Shown here: in pieces, positions 51,066-60,076 of the stretch
Numbering within the stretch: the stretch's first letter is position 1
Layout: each line of letters opens with the position of its first letter
Source of the DNA: Erythrobacter sp.
GTDB lineage: Bacteria > Pseudomonadota > Alphaproteobacteria > Sphingomonadales > Sphingomonadaceae
Assembly (NCBI GenBank): GCA_009993605.1
Contig: JAACTB010000013.1
Span: forward strand, 1 to 64,000
Reading direction: 5' to 3'
DNA: 64,000 nucleotides
The notes under the pieces: model-generated
Told to the model about the DNA's origin: nothing
What the model saw: only the letters and a program-made list of their open reading frames with translations
Database searches by the model: none
Program-made: the position numbers and the translations under genes

Positions 51066-52760
51066 ATGGCGAGACTGGAAGACGAAGCCGCTCAGCACAC
51101 CAGCGCCCTGGGCCCCCTGGTCGGCCTGACGCGCGAGGATATCTTCGGCGCGGTGGCGGTCCTGCTGCGCGAGACGGCTTCCGATCCCCAACGGCTGATG
51201 AAGCATTCGCAGGCCATGGGCGGCGACATGATCAAGATCATGACCGGCAAATCCGATCTCGCCCCCGATCCCAAGGACAAAAGATTCATGGATCCGGCGT
51301 GGCAATACAACCCCTTCATGCGCGCCGGGATGCAATATTACCTCGCCGTTCAGAAGGGCATGGCCGGTTGGCTGGACGATCTCGAACTGGACGAGTTGGA
51401 AAAGGATCGGGCGCGTTTCGTATCGACGATCATTATCGACAGCCTTTCGCCCACCAATACGCTGATCGGCAATCCCAGCGCGCAGAAGATGGCGATCACC
51501 AGCGGCGGCCTCAGCCTGATCAAAGGCTTGAAGAACGCCTATGACGACCTCGTCAACAACAAGGGCATGGTCAGCCAGGTCGACAAGAAACCCTTCAAGC
51601 TGGGCGAGAATGTCGCGACATCGAAAGGTGCGGTCGTGCTGCGCACCGAGATGATGGAACTGATCCATTACGCGCCGACCACGGACGAGGTGCACAAGGT
51701 CCCCCAGCTGACCATCCCGCCCCAGATCAACAAGATGTATATCAACGACCTCAGCCCCGAAAAATCGGTGGTGAAGTTTCAGGTCGACAACGGCATTCAG
51801 ACCTTTGTGATCAGTTGGAAGAATCCCAGCAAGGATCAGGGCCATTGGGATATGGCCGATTACGTCAATTCCTGTCGCGAGGCGATGGAAGCGGTCGCCG
51901 CAATCACGAAGAGCGACAAGGTCAACGTCTCCGCCGGATGTTCGGGCGGGCAGACGGCGGCGATGCTGGCGAGCAAGCTGGCGACGGATGCCAAGGGTGG
52001 CAAGAGCCTGCTCGGCACGCTGACGCTGATGGTGTGCGTGCTGCATCCCAAGCAGAACGATATTGAAGCGGGTTCGCTCATCAGCGACAACGGCCTCGCT
52101 TTGGCGCGTCGCCGCGCGGACAAGGCGGGCGTGATCAAAGGCGACGATCTGGCGCGCGGTTTCGCCTGGCTAAGGCCCAACGACCTCATCTGGAACTACG
52201 TCATCAACAATTACCTGCTCGGCCAGGACCCGCCCGCGTTCGATGTCCTCTTCTGGAACGCCGACGCCACCAACCTCTCCGCCAGCCTGATGGGCGATTT
52301 CCTGACCATTTTCGAAACCCTCGCCTTCACCAAGAAGGGCGAAGTCGAGATGGTGGATCACAAGATCGACCTGTCCAAGGTCAACAGCGACCTCTTCATT
52401 CTCGGTGGAGTAACCGATCATATCACGCCGTGGAAGGCGACGTATCGCTCGACCCAATTGTTCGGATCGAAGGACATGACCTACGTGCTCTCGCACTCGG
52501 GCCATATGCAGGCGATCCTGAACCCACCCAGCAATCCGAAGGCGCGCTATTACGTGCAGAAGGACGATGGCCCCCTGCCCGCCACGGCGGACCAATGGCT
52601 CAAGGGGACCGAGGAGGTCGCGGGCAGCTGGTGGCCGTTCTGGATGGAATGGCTCCAGACCCGGTCGGGCGAAAAGGTGAAGGCGCCCGGCAAACTGGGG
52701 AACGCCAAATACAAACCGCTGGACCCTGCCCCCGGTCTCTACGTTATGGAACCATGCTGA
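51066..52760 (+). CDS. phaC: Poly(3-hydroxyalkanoate) synthase, class II-like
   Basis: A 564-residue alpha/beta-fold PHA synthase polymerising hydroxyacyl-CoA. The lipase-like box has Cys as nucleophile, SAGCSGGQTAA (Cys292). The catalytic Asp is in GGVTDHITPWKA and the His in SHSGHMQAILNPP. PSNPKARYY and WLQTRSGEKVKAPG near the end are PhaC-like. The start has AAGGAGG upstream. It leads a probable operon with the depolymerase-like gene. The family split between class I and II is judged on length and motif context only. Confidence 0.9.
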   Translation: MARLEDEAAQHTSALGPLVGLTREDIFGAVAVLLRETASDPQRLMKHSQAMGGDMIKIMTGKSDLAPDPKDKRFMDPAWQYNPFMRAGMQYYLAVQKGMAGWLDDLELDELEKDRARFVSTIIIDSLSPTNTLIGNPSAQKMAITSGGLSLIKGLKNAYDDLVNNKGMVSQVDKKPFKLGENVATSKGAVVLRTEMMELIHYAPTTDEVHKVPQLTIPPQINKMYINDLSPEKSVVKFQVDNGIQTFVISWKNPSKDQGHWDMADYVNSCREAMEAVAAITKSDKVNVSAGCSGGQTAAMLASKLATDAKGGKSLLGTLTLMVCVLHPKQNDIEAGSLISDNGLALARRRADKAGVIKGDDLARGFAWLRPNDLIWNYVINNYLLGQDPPAFDVLFWNADATNLSASLMGDFLTIFETLAFTKKGEVEMVDHKIDLSKVNSDLFILGGVTDHITPWKATYRSTQLFGSKDMTYVLSHSGHMQAILNPPSNPKARYYVQKDDGPLPATADQWLKGTEEVAGSWWPFWMEWLQTRSGEKVKAPGKLGNAKYKPLDPAPGLYVMEPC

Positions 52761-52779
52761 TATCGAGAAGGATCGTCGT

Positions 52780-53640
52780 TTGACCGCAAATGCCCAAGAC
52801 AAATCCACCGCCATCTACGAGATGATCGAAGCGGGGGGCCGCAGCCTGCGCGTCGCCCACTGGCGGCTCGACGAAGCATCGGAGTATCCGCCGATCCTGT
52901 TCTTCAACGGGATCGGCGCCAATATCGAAGCGGTCGCTCCCCTGGCGGAAAAGCTGACGGAGCGGGCATTCGTGATGTTCGACATGCCCGGCGTGGGTGA
53001 AAGCCCCGAACCGAGTATGCCCTATAACCCCTTCACCATGTGCTGGACGGCGGCGCAGGTGCTCGACCGTTTGGGGCTCGATGTCGTCGATGTGATGGGC
53101 GTCAGCTGGGGCGGCGCCATGGCGCAGCATTTCGCGCTTCAGCATCCCAAGCGGACGCGCCGCGTCGTCCTCGCCGCGACCACGGCGGGTATGCTTATGG
53201 TGCCGGGCAAGCCCGCTGCGCTGACCAAGATGATCGACCCGCGCCGCTACGTCGATCCCGAGTTCATGAACGAGCATTTCATGACGCTCTATGGCGGAAT
53301 GACCAAGCGCCCCGGCAGCAAGGCGCAGCATATCGGGCGGCTCAAGCCACCCAGCCCGCGCGGATATCTCTATCAGCTGATCGCCATGCTCGGCTGGACC
53401 AGTCTGCCCGCCCTGCCCTTCCTCGATAAGGAAGTGCTGATCATGATGGGCGAGGAAGACAGCATCGTGCCCCCGATCAACGGCAAGATTCTCGCTGCGG
53501 CGATCCGCAATTCGCGGCTGGAGACGTTCGACGATGGGGGGCACCTGTTCCTGCTGACCCATGCCGAGGAGAGTGTGGCGTTGTTGCGAGACTTCCTCGA
53601 TGCCCCCGATACGGCAGCCGAACTGAAACGCGCCGCTTGA
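52780..53640 (+). CDS. phaZ: Intracellular PHA depolymerase-like alpha/beta hydrolase
   Basis: A 286-residue alpha/beta hydrolase. The nucleophile elbow is GVSWGGAMAQ. FFNGIGANIEAVAPLAEKL, FDMPGVGESP and the MGEEDSIVPP / DDGGHLFLLTH segments provide oxyanion, Asp and His. These match PhaZ-type depolymerases of medium-chain PHA. The start is TTG 52780 with GAAGGA about 7 nt upstream, 19 bp after phaC, so the polymer-making and -degrading genes are co-transcribed. Confidence 0.87.
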   Translation: MTANAQDKSTAIYEMIEAGGRSLRVAHWRLDEASEYPPILFFNGIGANIEAVAPLAEKLTERAFVMFDMPGVGESPEPSMPYNPFTMCWTAAQVLDRLGLDVVDVMGVSWGGAMAQHFALQHPKRTRRVVLAATTAGMLMVPGKPAALTKMIDPRRYVDPEFMNEHFMTLYGGMTKRPGSKAQHIGRLKPPSPRGYLYQLIAMLGWTSLPALPFLDKEVLIMMGEEDSIVPPINGKILAAAIRNSRLETFDDGGHLFLLTHAEESVALLRDFLDAPDTAAELKRAA

Positions 53641-53682
53641 GCGCCCGCGCGCCCAGCCCCGACCCAAATACCGGAGTTTCCG

Positions 53683-54693
53683 ATGAAAGCCATTCGCACG
53701 GGCGCAAAGCCCTCCACTCTCGATACCCTTCAATGGATCGATATCGAGGACGCGCCCGCCCCGGGACCGAGCGAGGTCACCGTTGCGCTGAAGGCGAGTT
53801 CGCTGAACTTTCACGACTATGCCGTCGTGAAGGGCATGATCAAGGCGGACGAGGGACGCATTCCGATGTCGGATGGCGCCGGCGAGGTCGTCGCGGTGGG
53901 GAGCGAGGTCGAGGACTTCGCGGTCGGTGACGCTGTCGTCAGCACCTTCTTTCCCTACTGGCACGATGGCTCGACCCCTCCCGGTGCCTTTACCTGCGTG
54001 CCCGGTGACGGGATCGACGGCTATGCCCGCGAGGTGGTGACGATGCCTGCCCACGCCTTTACCCGTCAGCCGAAGGGCCTGAGCCATCTCCAGGCCGCAA
54101 CCCTCACCTGCGCGGGCGTGACCGCATGGCGCGCGCTGTTCGTCGATGACGACATCAAACCAGGCGACACCGTGCTGGTTCAGGGCACGGGCGGGGTTTC
54201 GATCTTCGCTCTGCAACTCGCCAAGGCAGCGGGCGCGCGCGTGATTGCGACCAGCTCCTCCGACGAGAAGCTTGAACGGGTGCGCGCACTGGGCGCGGAC
54301 GAAACGATCAATTACAAATCATGCGAGGAATGGGGCAAGCGCGTCCTCGAGCTGACGGACGGTAGAGGCGTCGATTGCACGGTCGAGATCGGCGGACCCG
54401 GCACGCTCAATCGCTCGATCCAGGCGACACGCGTCGGCGGGCACATCGCATTGATCGGCGTCCTGACCGGCCGCGCGGGCGAGGTGCAGACCGCAATGCT
54501 GATGGGTAAGAACCAGAGGCTCCAGGGCCTGACCGTCGGGAGTCGGCAGCATCAGCTCGATCTCGTCAAAGCAATCGAGGCGAATGGGATCGTGCCCGAA
54601 ATCAGCGATATTTTCGCGCTTGAGAACCTCGCAGATGCGTTCCGCCATCAGGAGAGCGGCGATCATTTCGGCAAGATCGCGATCGAGATTTGA
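53683..54693 (+). CDS. Zinc-independent MDR/quinone-oxidoreductase-like dehydrogenase
   Basis: A 336-residue medium-chain reductase. ASSLNFHDYAVVKG and SDGAGEVVAVGSEVEDF are of the quinone-oxidoreductase type, where the zinc-binding Cys and His are lacking. VLVQGTGGVSIFALQLAKAAGARVIAT is the NADPH site. It is 42 bp downstream of phaZ and likely in its operon. A role in PHA metabolism is an inference from position only. Confidence 0.85.
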   Translation: MKAIRTGAKPSTLDTLQWIDIEDAPAPGPSEVTVALKASSLNFHDYAVVKGMIKADEGRIPMSDGAGEVVAVGSEVEDFAVGDAVVSTFFPYWHDGSTPPGAFTCVPGDGIDGYAREVVTMPAHAFTRQPKGLSHLQAATLTCAGVTAWRALFVDDDIKPGDTVLVQGTGGVSIFALQLAKAAGARVIATSSSDEKLERVRALGADETINYKSCEEWGKRVLELTDGRGVDCTVEIGGPGTLNRSIQATRVGGHIALIGVLTGRAGEVQTAMLMGKNQRLQGLTVGSRQHQLDLVKAIEANGIVPEISDIFALENLADAFRHQESGDHFGKIAIEI

Positions 54694-54794
54694 TGAACTC
54701 GAACGCCCGGTCGATGCGCGCCGATGAACGGTTTCTACCATGATTAGGTAAACCGAAAGGGTTTTTCACGATTATCCGGTGCGGGAGGTATCGG

Positions 54795-56129
54795 ATGTTC
54801 GTCGACAGCGAGATCACAGACGGCGCTCCAACGAGTGAGCGGCTGGCGCGGTTCGCCATCCTCGACGAGCATCAGAGCGCCTTTGCCCGCATCAGCGAGA
54901 TCCTTCGCGAATCCGCTGAAAAGCTCGCGGGCATCTACATCGACCATTTTCTCGAAGCCGCCAATTTTCGGCTGGATGACAAAGCCAAGGCAGCGCTGAT
55001 CGCGCGGACAGCGCACTACAGCCGTAGCAAATTCAGCCCGCCGATCGATGCCGCATGGATCGCACGCATCGAAGAGGCGGGCGAACTGCAATTCAAGACG
55101 GGGGCATCGACACACGCTCTGCTCTCGGCATTGAGTTGGTCGCATCGCAGCGCGGCCGAGATCATCAGCCGCAGCGTCGAGGACCCTGAGGAACGCCGTT
55201 ACCTCGTCGGGCAGTTCATGCGGATAAGCGCGCTGGAGGTCGAAATCCTCGTTTCGACCTTGAGCCGTCTTGAAAAGCGTCGCTACCGCCGCACACTCGC
55301 CGCCAATGCCAAGGCCTTCGACGAATCCATCGCCGACATCATCCAGTCCTCGAACCGATTGAGCGCGGAAGCGCGCGTCAAGGCTTCGGCATCGGTGGAT
55401 GCCGCCCGCGCCTTGCTCGATCTTTCCTGCGACGTCAGTTCGGCATCCGCGCAATCGAGCGACGCAATGGCCGAAGTGGCCGAAAAAACCGGCGGCCTCC
55501 AGAATGCGATCGAGGCGATCGATGGCGATCTGGGCTTCACGCTAGAGCGTCTGGAGGAGTTTTCGGAAACCGCGAGGCGGGCCGAACAGAGCGCCCTTAC
55601 GCTTGCCGACGATACCCATACCATCGAGGCGCTTTTGAAACTGATCCGGTCGATTGCGGATCAGGCCAAGATCCTCTCACTCAACGCCCTGGTCGAAGCG
55701 GCTTCCGCCGGAGAGGCGGGCCTGGGATTTCGCGTCGTCGCCAACGAGATGAAGGATCTGGCCGAACGGACCGAACAGGCGACCGCGCAGATCGGATCGC
55801 AGGTGGCCCATATCCGGCAGACCTCGGACGTCTCGCGCACCGCCCATGCCACCATGCGTGAGCAATTCGACGGGCTGAAGGCCACGACGGACCGAATGCG
55901 CACGACGCTCAACACGCAGGCGCAAAGCGTGAAGGAGATTGCGCGCTGCGTCGAGGATACGGCGTTGGGGGCGAAAGCATCCGGCCGGGCGATCGACCAG
56001 ATGGAAGCGGGGATCCAAAACCTGTCGAGCGCGATCGGCGCGGTCAGCGCCGAAGTTTCGGCGCTCGACACCAGCCTGGTAAGCCTGCGGACGACCGCAG
56101 ACGCGTTCACTGCGAAGCTGCGCGCCTAG
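54795..56129 (+). CDS. Soluble globin-coupled chemoreceptor-like protein
   Basis: A 444-residue cytosolic signalling protein with no membrane helix. Residues about 15-170 look like a sensor globin (YIDHFLEAANF, then GASTHALLSALSW with His107 at the proximal haem position). The C-terminal half is a methyl-accepting signalling domain with the hairpin tip QAKILSLNALVEAASAGEAG and GFRVVANEMKDLAERT. This architecture is that of HemAT-type aerotaxis sensors. Haem binding is inferred, not shown. It overlaps convergent dnaN by 4 bp. No che genes are in the window. Confidence 0.82.
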   Translation: MFVDSEITDGAPTSERLARFAILDEHQSAFARISEILRESAEKLAGIYIDHFLEAANFRLDDKAKAALIARTAHYSRSKFSPPIDAAWIARIEEAGELQFKTGASTHALLSALSWSHRSAAEIISRSVEDPEERRYLVGQFMRISALEVEILVSTLSRLEKRRYRRTLAANAKAFDESIADIIQSSNRLSAEARVKASASVDAARALLDLSCDVSSASAQSSDAMAEVAEKTGGLQNAIEAIDGDLGFTLERLEEFSETARRAEQSALTLADDTHTIEALLKLIRSIADQAKILSLNALVEAASAGEAGLGFRVVANEMKDLAERTEQATAQIGSQVAHIRQTSDVSRTAHATMREQFDGLKATTDRMRTTLNTQAQSVKEIARCVEDTALGAKASGRAIDQMEAGIQNLSSAIGAVSAEVSALDTSLVSLRTTADAFTAKLRA

Positions 56130-57253
56130 ACCCGCATCGGCATCAGGACATAGAGCGCCGGGCTCTTGTCGTCCTTGCGGATCAGCGTCGGCGCACCCGC
56201 ATCGGCCAAATGCAGCTCGACCGTGTCGCTGTCGATCTGGCCGAGGATGTCCTTAAGATAGCTGGCGTTGAAGCCGATCTCGAACCCGTCGGCGCTGTAT
56301 TCCGCGGGCAGTTCCTCCGCCGCTGTGCCGTTGTCCGGGCTCGTCACGGTGAGCGTCACGCGATCCTTGTCGAGCCCCATCTTCACCGCGCGGGTCTTCT
56401 CGGTCGCGATGGTCGCCACGCGGTCGACCCCTTCGAAAAAGCTGCGCGGATCGAGCTTCAAGAGCTTGTCGTTCGCCGTGGGGATTACGCGGCTGTAATC
56501 CGGGAAAGTCCCGTCGATCAGCTTGCTGGTCAGCACGACGCCGCCTTCCCCGCCGAGCGTGAAGCGGATCTTGCTGGCCGACAGGTCGATCTGAACCGCG
56601 CCTTCGCCCTTTTCTTCCAAGAGCTTGCGCAATTCGCCCACGGCCTTGCGGGGCACGATCACGTCGGGCATTCCTTCCGCGCCATCCGGCCTCGGCAGAG
56701 TGAAACGGGCGAGGCGGTGCCCATCGGTCGCCGCCGCCTTCAGGACCGGACGGTCTTCGTCCGAGACGTGCAGGAAGATGCCGTTCAGGTAATAGCGCGT
56801 CTCTTCGGTCGAGATCGCGAAGCGCGTGCGATCGATCAGTTCGGCGAGCGTCTTCGATGGCAGTTCGAAGCTGGTCGGCAAATCGCCTTCGACGATGACC
56901 GGGAAATCGTCCCGCGGGAGCGTCGGGAGCTTGAAGCGGCTGCGGCCAGCCTTCACGTCCATGCGATTTTCGGCCGTTTCCAGGCTCACCTGGCTGCCGT
57001 CGGGCAGTTTACGGGCGATATCGAACAAAAGATGCGCCGAGACGGTGACCGCGCCCGCGCTTTCCACGCTGGCCGCGCTCATGTTCTCGACCACCTGAAG
57101 ATCGAGATCGGTGGCGGTGACCTTGACCGTGCCGCCCTCGCCCGCCTCGATCAGGACGTTGGAGAGGATCGGGATCGTGTTGCGCCGTTCCACCACGGAT
57201 TGGACGTGGGAAAGACAGCGCAGCAGCGTCGCGCGTTCGATGGTGGCCTTCAT
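56126..57253 (-). CDS. dnaN: DNA polymerase III sliding clamp (beta subunit)
   Basis: A 375-residue processivity clamp. The N-terminus MKATIERATLLRCLSHVQSV and the C-terminus ending YVLMPMRV are typical. Three clamp domains of about 125 residues each are expected, and the length fits exactly. It is not next to dnaA or recF here but between a chemoreceptor-like gene and fabG. It ends in a 4-bp overlap with the convergent chemoreceptor gene. Confidence 0.97.
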   Translation of the reverse strand: MKATIERATLLRCLSHVQSVVERRNTIPILSNVLIEAGEGGTVKVTATDLDLQVVENMSAASVESAGAVTVSAHLLFDIARKLPDGSQVSLETAENRMDVKAGRSRFKLPTLPRDDFPVIVEGDLPTSFELPSKTLAELIDRTRFAISTEETRYYLNGIFLHVSDEDRPVLKAAATDGHRLARFTLPRPDGAEGMPDVIVPRKAVGELRKLLEEKGEGAVQIDLSASKIRFTLGGEGGVVLTSKLIDGTFPDYSRVIPTANDKLLKLDPRSFFEGVDRVATIATEKTRAVKMGLDKDRVTLTVTSPDNGTAAEELPAEYSADGFEIGFNASYLKDILGQIDSDTVELHLADAGAPTLIRKDDKSPALYVLMPMRV

Positions 57254-57432
57254 GGTCCTACTTTCATCCCGCTCTGGTCAAAGTCTGCGCGGCAGGCCGG
57301 AATCGCCCTGTCAGCGCCGGAATACGGATGGAGACCTTAGCGGGGCCTCCTTGCGGAGCAAGCGCCCAGCCGCGCCTGGCCGGATTCCCTTGGGGATAAA
57401 CGACGCTCCGGCGCGCCCCGCGAGGATCGCCG

Positions 57433-58188
57433 TCACCCCATCATCGCCATCCCGCCATTCACATGGAGCGTCTGGCCGGTCACGTAAGCGGCCTCGTCGC
57501 TGGCGAGATAGGCGACGGCGGCGGCCACTTCCTCGCCCTCGCCCATGCGCGCCATCGGGATGCGAGAGTTGATCGCATCCTTCTGCTTGTCGTCGAGGGC
57601 ATCGGTCATCGCGGTGCGGATGAAGCCGGGCGCGACGCAATTCACGGTGATGTTTCTGCTAGCGAGCTCCTGCGCCAGGCTCTTGGTCATGCCCGTCAGA
57701 CCGGCCTTCGCCGCGACGTAGTTCATCTGGCCGGGATTGCCAGTGTGACCCACGACGCTGGTGATCGAGACGATCCGGCCCCCGCGTGCCTTCATCATCG
57801 GGCGGGCGGCGGCGCGCATCAGGCGGAAGCTGGCTTCGAGATTGATGCGGATCACCTGATCCCATTCCTCGTCCTTCATCCGCATGGCGAGATTGTCGCG
57901 CGTGATCCCGGCATTGTTGACGAGGATGTCCATTGTGCCGAGCGTGTCGATCGTGGCGGGGATCAGTTCCTCGACCTGGGTCGAGTTGGAAAGATCGCAG
58001 GTGATCTCGACATGATCGCCGCCGACTTCCTCGATCAATTGCTCGCGAAAGGCGCGCAGTTTGTCGCCATTCGACCCCGACAAAGCCAACCGCGCCCCCT
58101 GCCTCGCCAGCGCATAGGCGATCGAGGACCCGATCCCGCCGCTGGCGCCGGTTACCAGGGCGGTTTTCCCTTCGAGACTGAACATCAT
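57433..58188 (-). CDS. fabG: 3-oxoacyl-[ACP] reductase FabG
   Basis: A 251-residue SDR of fatty-acid synthesis, reducing beta-ketoacyl-ACP with NADPH. It has VTGASGGIGSSIAYALARQG, NNAGITRDNLAMRMKDEEWD, Ser in SITSVVGHTGNPGQ, and YxxxK in NYVAAKAG. NITVNCVAPGFIRTAMTDAL and TLHVNGGMAM at the end are diagnostic. The ATG 58188 overlaps the fabD stop (ATGA) and has GAAGGAGA upstream. Confidence 0.95.
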   Translation of the reverse strand: MMFSLEGKTALVTGASGGIGSSIAYALARQGARLALSGSNGDKLRAFREQLIEEVGGDHVEITCDLSNSTQVEELIPATIDTLGTMDILVNNAGITRDNLAMRMKDEEWDQVIRINLEASFRLMRAAARPMMKARGGRIVSITSVVGHTGNPGQMNYVAAKAGLTGMTKSLAQELASRNITVNCVAPGFIRTAMTDALDDKQKDAINSRIPMARMGEGEEVAAAVAYLASDEAAYVTGQTLHVNGGMAMMG

Positions 58189-59123
58189 GCATTCTCCTTC
58201 GCGAAGGCTTCGATATCCTCCATCGCAATCAGGCTGACCGTCTCGGCATCCTTGTCGGTGCGGGTCACCATCGGGGACAGCACCTTCCCACCGATCTCGA
58301 CGAACTGTTCCACGCCGTCCGCGCGCATGGCCAGGACGCTTTCGCGCCAGCGCACGCGGCCGGTGATCTGGTCGACCAGAAGCGCCTGTTCCTCGGCCGG
58401 ATCGGTGACCTTGGCGGCGGTGACATTGGCGAAGAGCGGCACGGCGAGATCGCCCGGAGGCGTGCGCTCGAGCGCGATCTTCATGCGGTTCGCGGCGGGC
58501 TGCATCAGCGAGCAGTGGAACGGCGCCGAAACCGGCAGACGCACCCCGCGCTTGATGCCGTGATCCTTCGCCATCTCGATCGCGCGCTCGATCGCCTCGG
58601 CATGGCCGGAAAGGACCACCTGGCCGGGATCGTTATCGTTGGCGACTTCGCAGACCAGGCCCTGTGCCGCCGCTTCGGCCAGCGCCGTCGCCTTGTCGAT
58701 ATCGGCCCCGAGCAGCGCGGCCATCGCGCCTTCGCCGATCGGCACCGCGTCCTGCATCGCGATGCCGCGCAAGCGCAAAAGCTTCGCCGTGTCCGTCAGC
58801 GAGAACGCGCCTGCCGCGCACAGGGCGGTGTATTCGCCCAGCGAATGGCCCGCGACGCAGGCGGCGTGGCTCGCCAGTTCGATACCGAACTCCTTAGCCA
58901 GCACGCGCTGCGTTGCGATGGCGTTGGCCATGATTGCGGGCTGGGCATTGGCGGTCAGCGTCAATTCGCTTTCCGGCCCTTCGCGCATCAGCACACTGAG
59001 TTTCTGCGACAGCGCCTCGTCGACTTCTTCGAACACTTCGCGCGCAATGGCGCTGGCATCGGCGAGATCGGCGCCCATGCCGATCTTCTGGCTCCCCTGG
59101 CCGGGGAAGATAAAGGCTTTCAT
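58185..59123 (-). CDS. fabD: Malonyl-CoA:ACP transacylase FabD
   Basis: A 312-residue acyltransferase loading malonate on ACP. The N-terminus MKAFIFPGQGSQKIGMG and the nucleophile motif GHSLGEYTALCAAG (Ser) are diagnostic. His lies in PVSAPFHCSLM. The start ATG 59123 has AGAGGAGA 8 nt upstream; the frame open further upstream is antisense to the carboxypeptidase gene region. It is coupled to fabG by an ATGA overlap. Confidence 0.96.
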   Translation of the reverse strand: MKAFIFPGQGSQKIGMGADLADASAIAREVFEEVDEALSQKLSVLMREGPESELTLTANAQPAIMANAIATQRVLAKEFGIELASHAACVAGHSLGEYTALCAAGAFSLTDTAKLLRLRGIAMQDAVPIGEGAMAALLGADIDKATALAEAAAQGLVCEVANDNDPGQVVLSGHAEAIERAIEMAKDHGIKRGVRLPVSAPFHCSLMQPAANRMKIALERTPPGDLAVPLFANVTAAKVTDPAEEQALLVDQITGRVRWRESVLAMRADGVEQFVEIGGKVLSPMVTRTDKDAETVSLIAMEDIEAFAKENA

Positions 59124-59151
59124 CGCGTGTCTCCTCTTCAACCGAGGGCGC

Positions 59152-60021
59152 TTATGCGGGCGGCACCGGTTCCACAACCCCCGCCTCCACAGGTCCGAAG
59201 GGGACGATGCGGTTGGTGCTGGTGTGACCGATTTCGGCGCGACCGAGATAGGCGATGCCCGAACGGGCGCACCAATCGCGCACGGTGGTCTCGGCGTCGG
59301 CCCCGAAGGGACGGTCGTTTTCGGGCACATGAGTCACCGCGCCCAAGCGGATGCCCTTTATCCCATGCCCGCCTGCAAGATGCTGGGTGACGTGGAACAT
59401 CAGCCGGTCGATCGCATAGAGATGCTCGGCCACCTCCTCGATCATCACGACATGGCCGGACAGGTCGGGCATGAATTCCGTGCCCACCAGCATGGCGAGC
59501 GTCATGAGATTGAACGCGACGACGGGCGCGTCATCGCTGCCGACACTGTGCTCGATCCCCGATCGGTCTCCAGCCAGCCAGGCGAGCGAGCGGCGCACCG
59601 CGTCCGCGCCCCCATCGCGCTTGATATCGATCGGCATCGGCGCATGAACCGGCCGGCCGATCCCGGCGCGGTAGAGTGCGCCCAACACCGTTCCACAGTC
59701 GGAATAGCCGAGATAGTTCTTCCTAGCCGCCGCTTCGCCCATTCCATCGATCGCCGCGCGGGCGATCCGGTTGGAGCCGTAGCCCCCCTTGGCGAACCAC
59801 ACCGCATCCCTATCGGGATCGTTGGCGCATTCGAGAAAGGCGGCGAGCCGCACGCCGTCCGACCCGGCGAAATGTCCGTCCTCCAAGAAACACTGGTCGT
59901 GGAAGAAAAGATCGAGCTGCGGAAACTCGGCCCTCGCCAGTGCTTCCACCCGCGCCGCGAGGTCGCGCGACAGCGGGGCTGCCGGGGCGCAGATCGCAAT
60001 CCGTATGGGATCCTGCTTCAT
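59152..60021 (-). CDS. ldcA: LD-carboxypeptidase (peptidase S66 family)
   Basis: A 289-residue cytoplasmic serine peptidase that would trim D-Ala from tetrapeptide muropeptides during cell-wall recycling. AKGGYGSNRI is conserved. Ser107 in GYSD, Glu195/196 in MIEEVAEHLYAIDR and His266 in GHTSTNRIVPFG match the S66 Ser-Glu-His triad. It is divergent from the Mur ligase-like gene across 55 bp, which supports a recycling role. It lies 28 bp upstream of fabD on the same strand. Confidence 0.88.
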   Translation of the reverse strand: MKQDPIRIAICAPAAPLSRDLAARVEALARAEFPQLDLFFHDQCFLEDGHFAGSDGVRLAAFLECANDPDRDAVWFAKGGYGSNRIARAAIDGMGEAAARKNYLGYSDCGTVLGALYRAGIGRPVHAPMPIDIKRDGGADAVRRSLAWLAGDRSGIEHSVGSDDAPVVAFNLMTLAMLVGTEFMPDLSGHVVMIEEVAEHLYAIDRLMFHVTQHLAGGHGIKGIRLGAVTHVPENDRPFGADAETTVRDWCARSGIAYLGRAEIGHTSTNRIVPFGPVEAGVVEPVPPA

Positions 60022-60076
60022 GCCGTTCCCCTAGCGTGCTTGTAATGCCGGGCACAACGCCATAGCGCGGACACCC

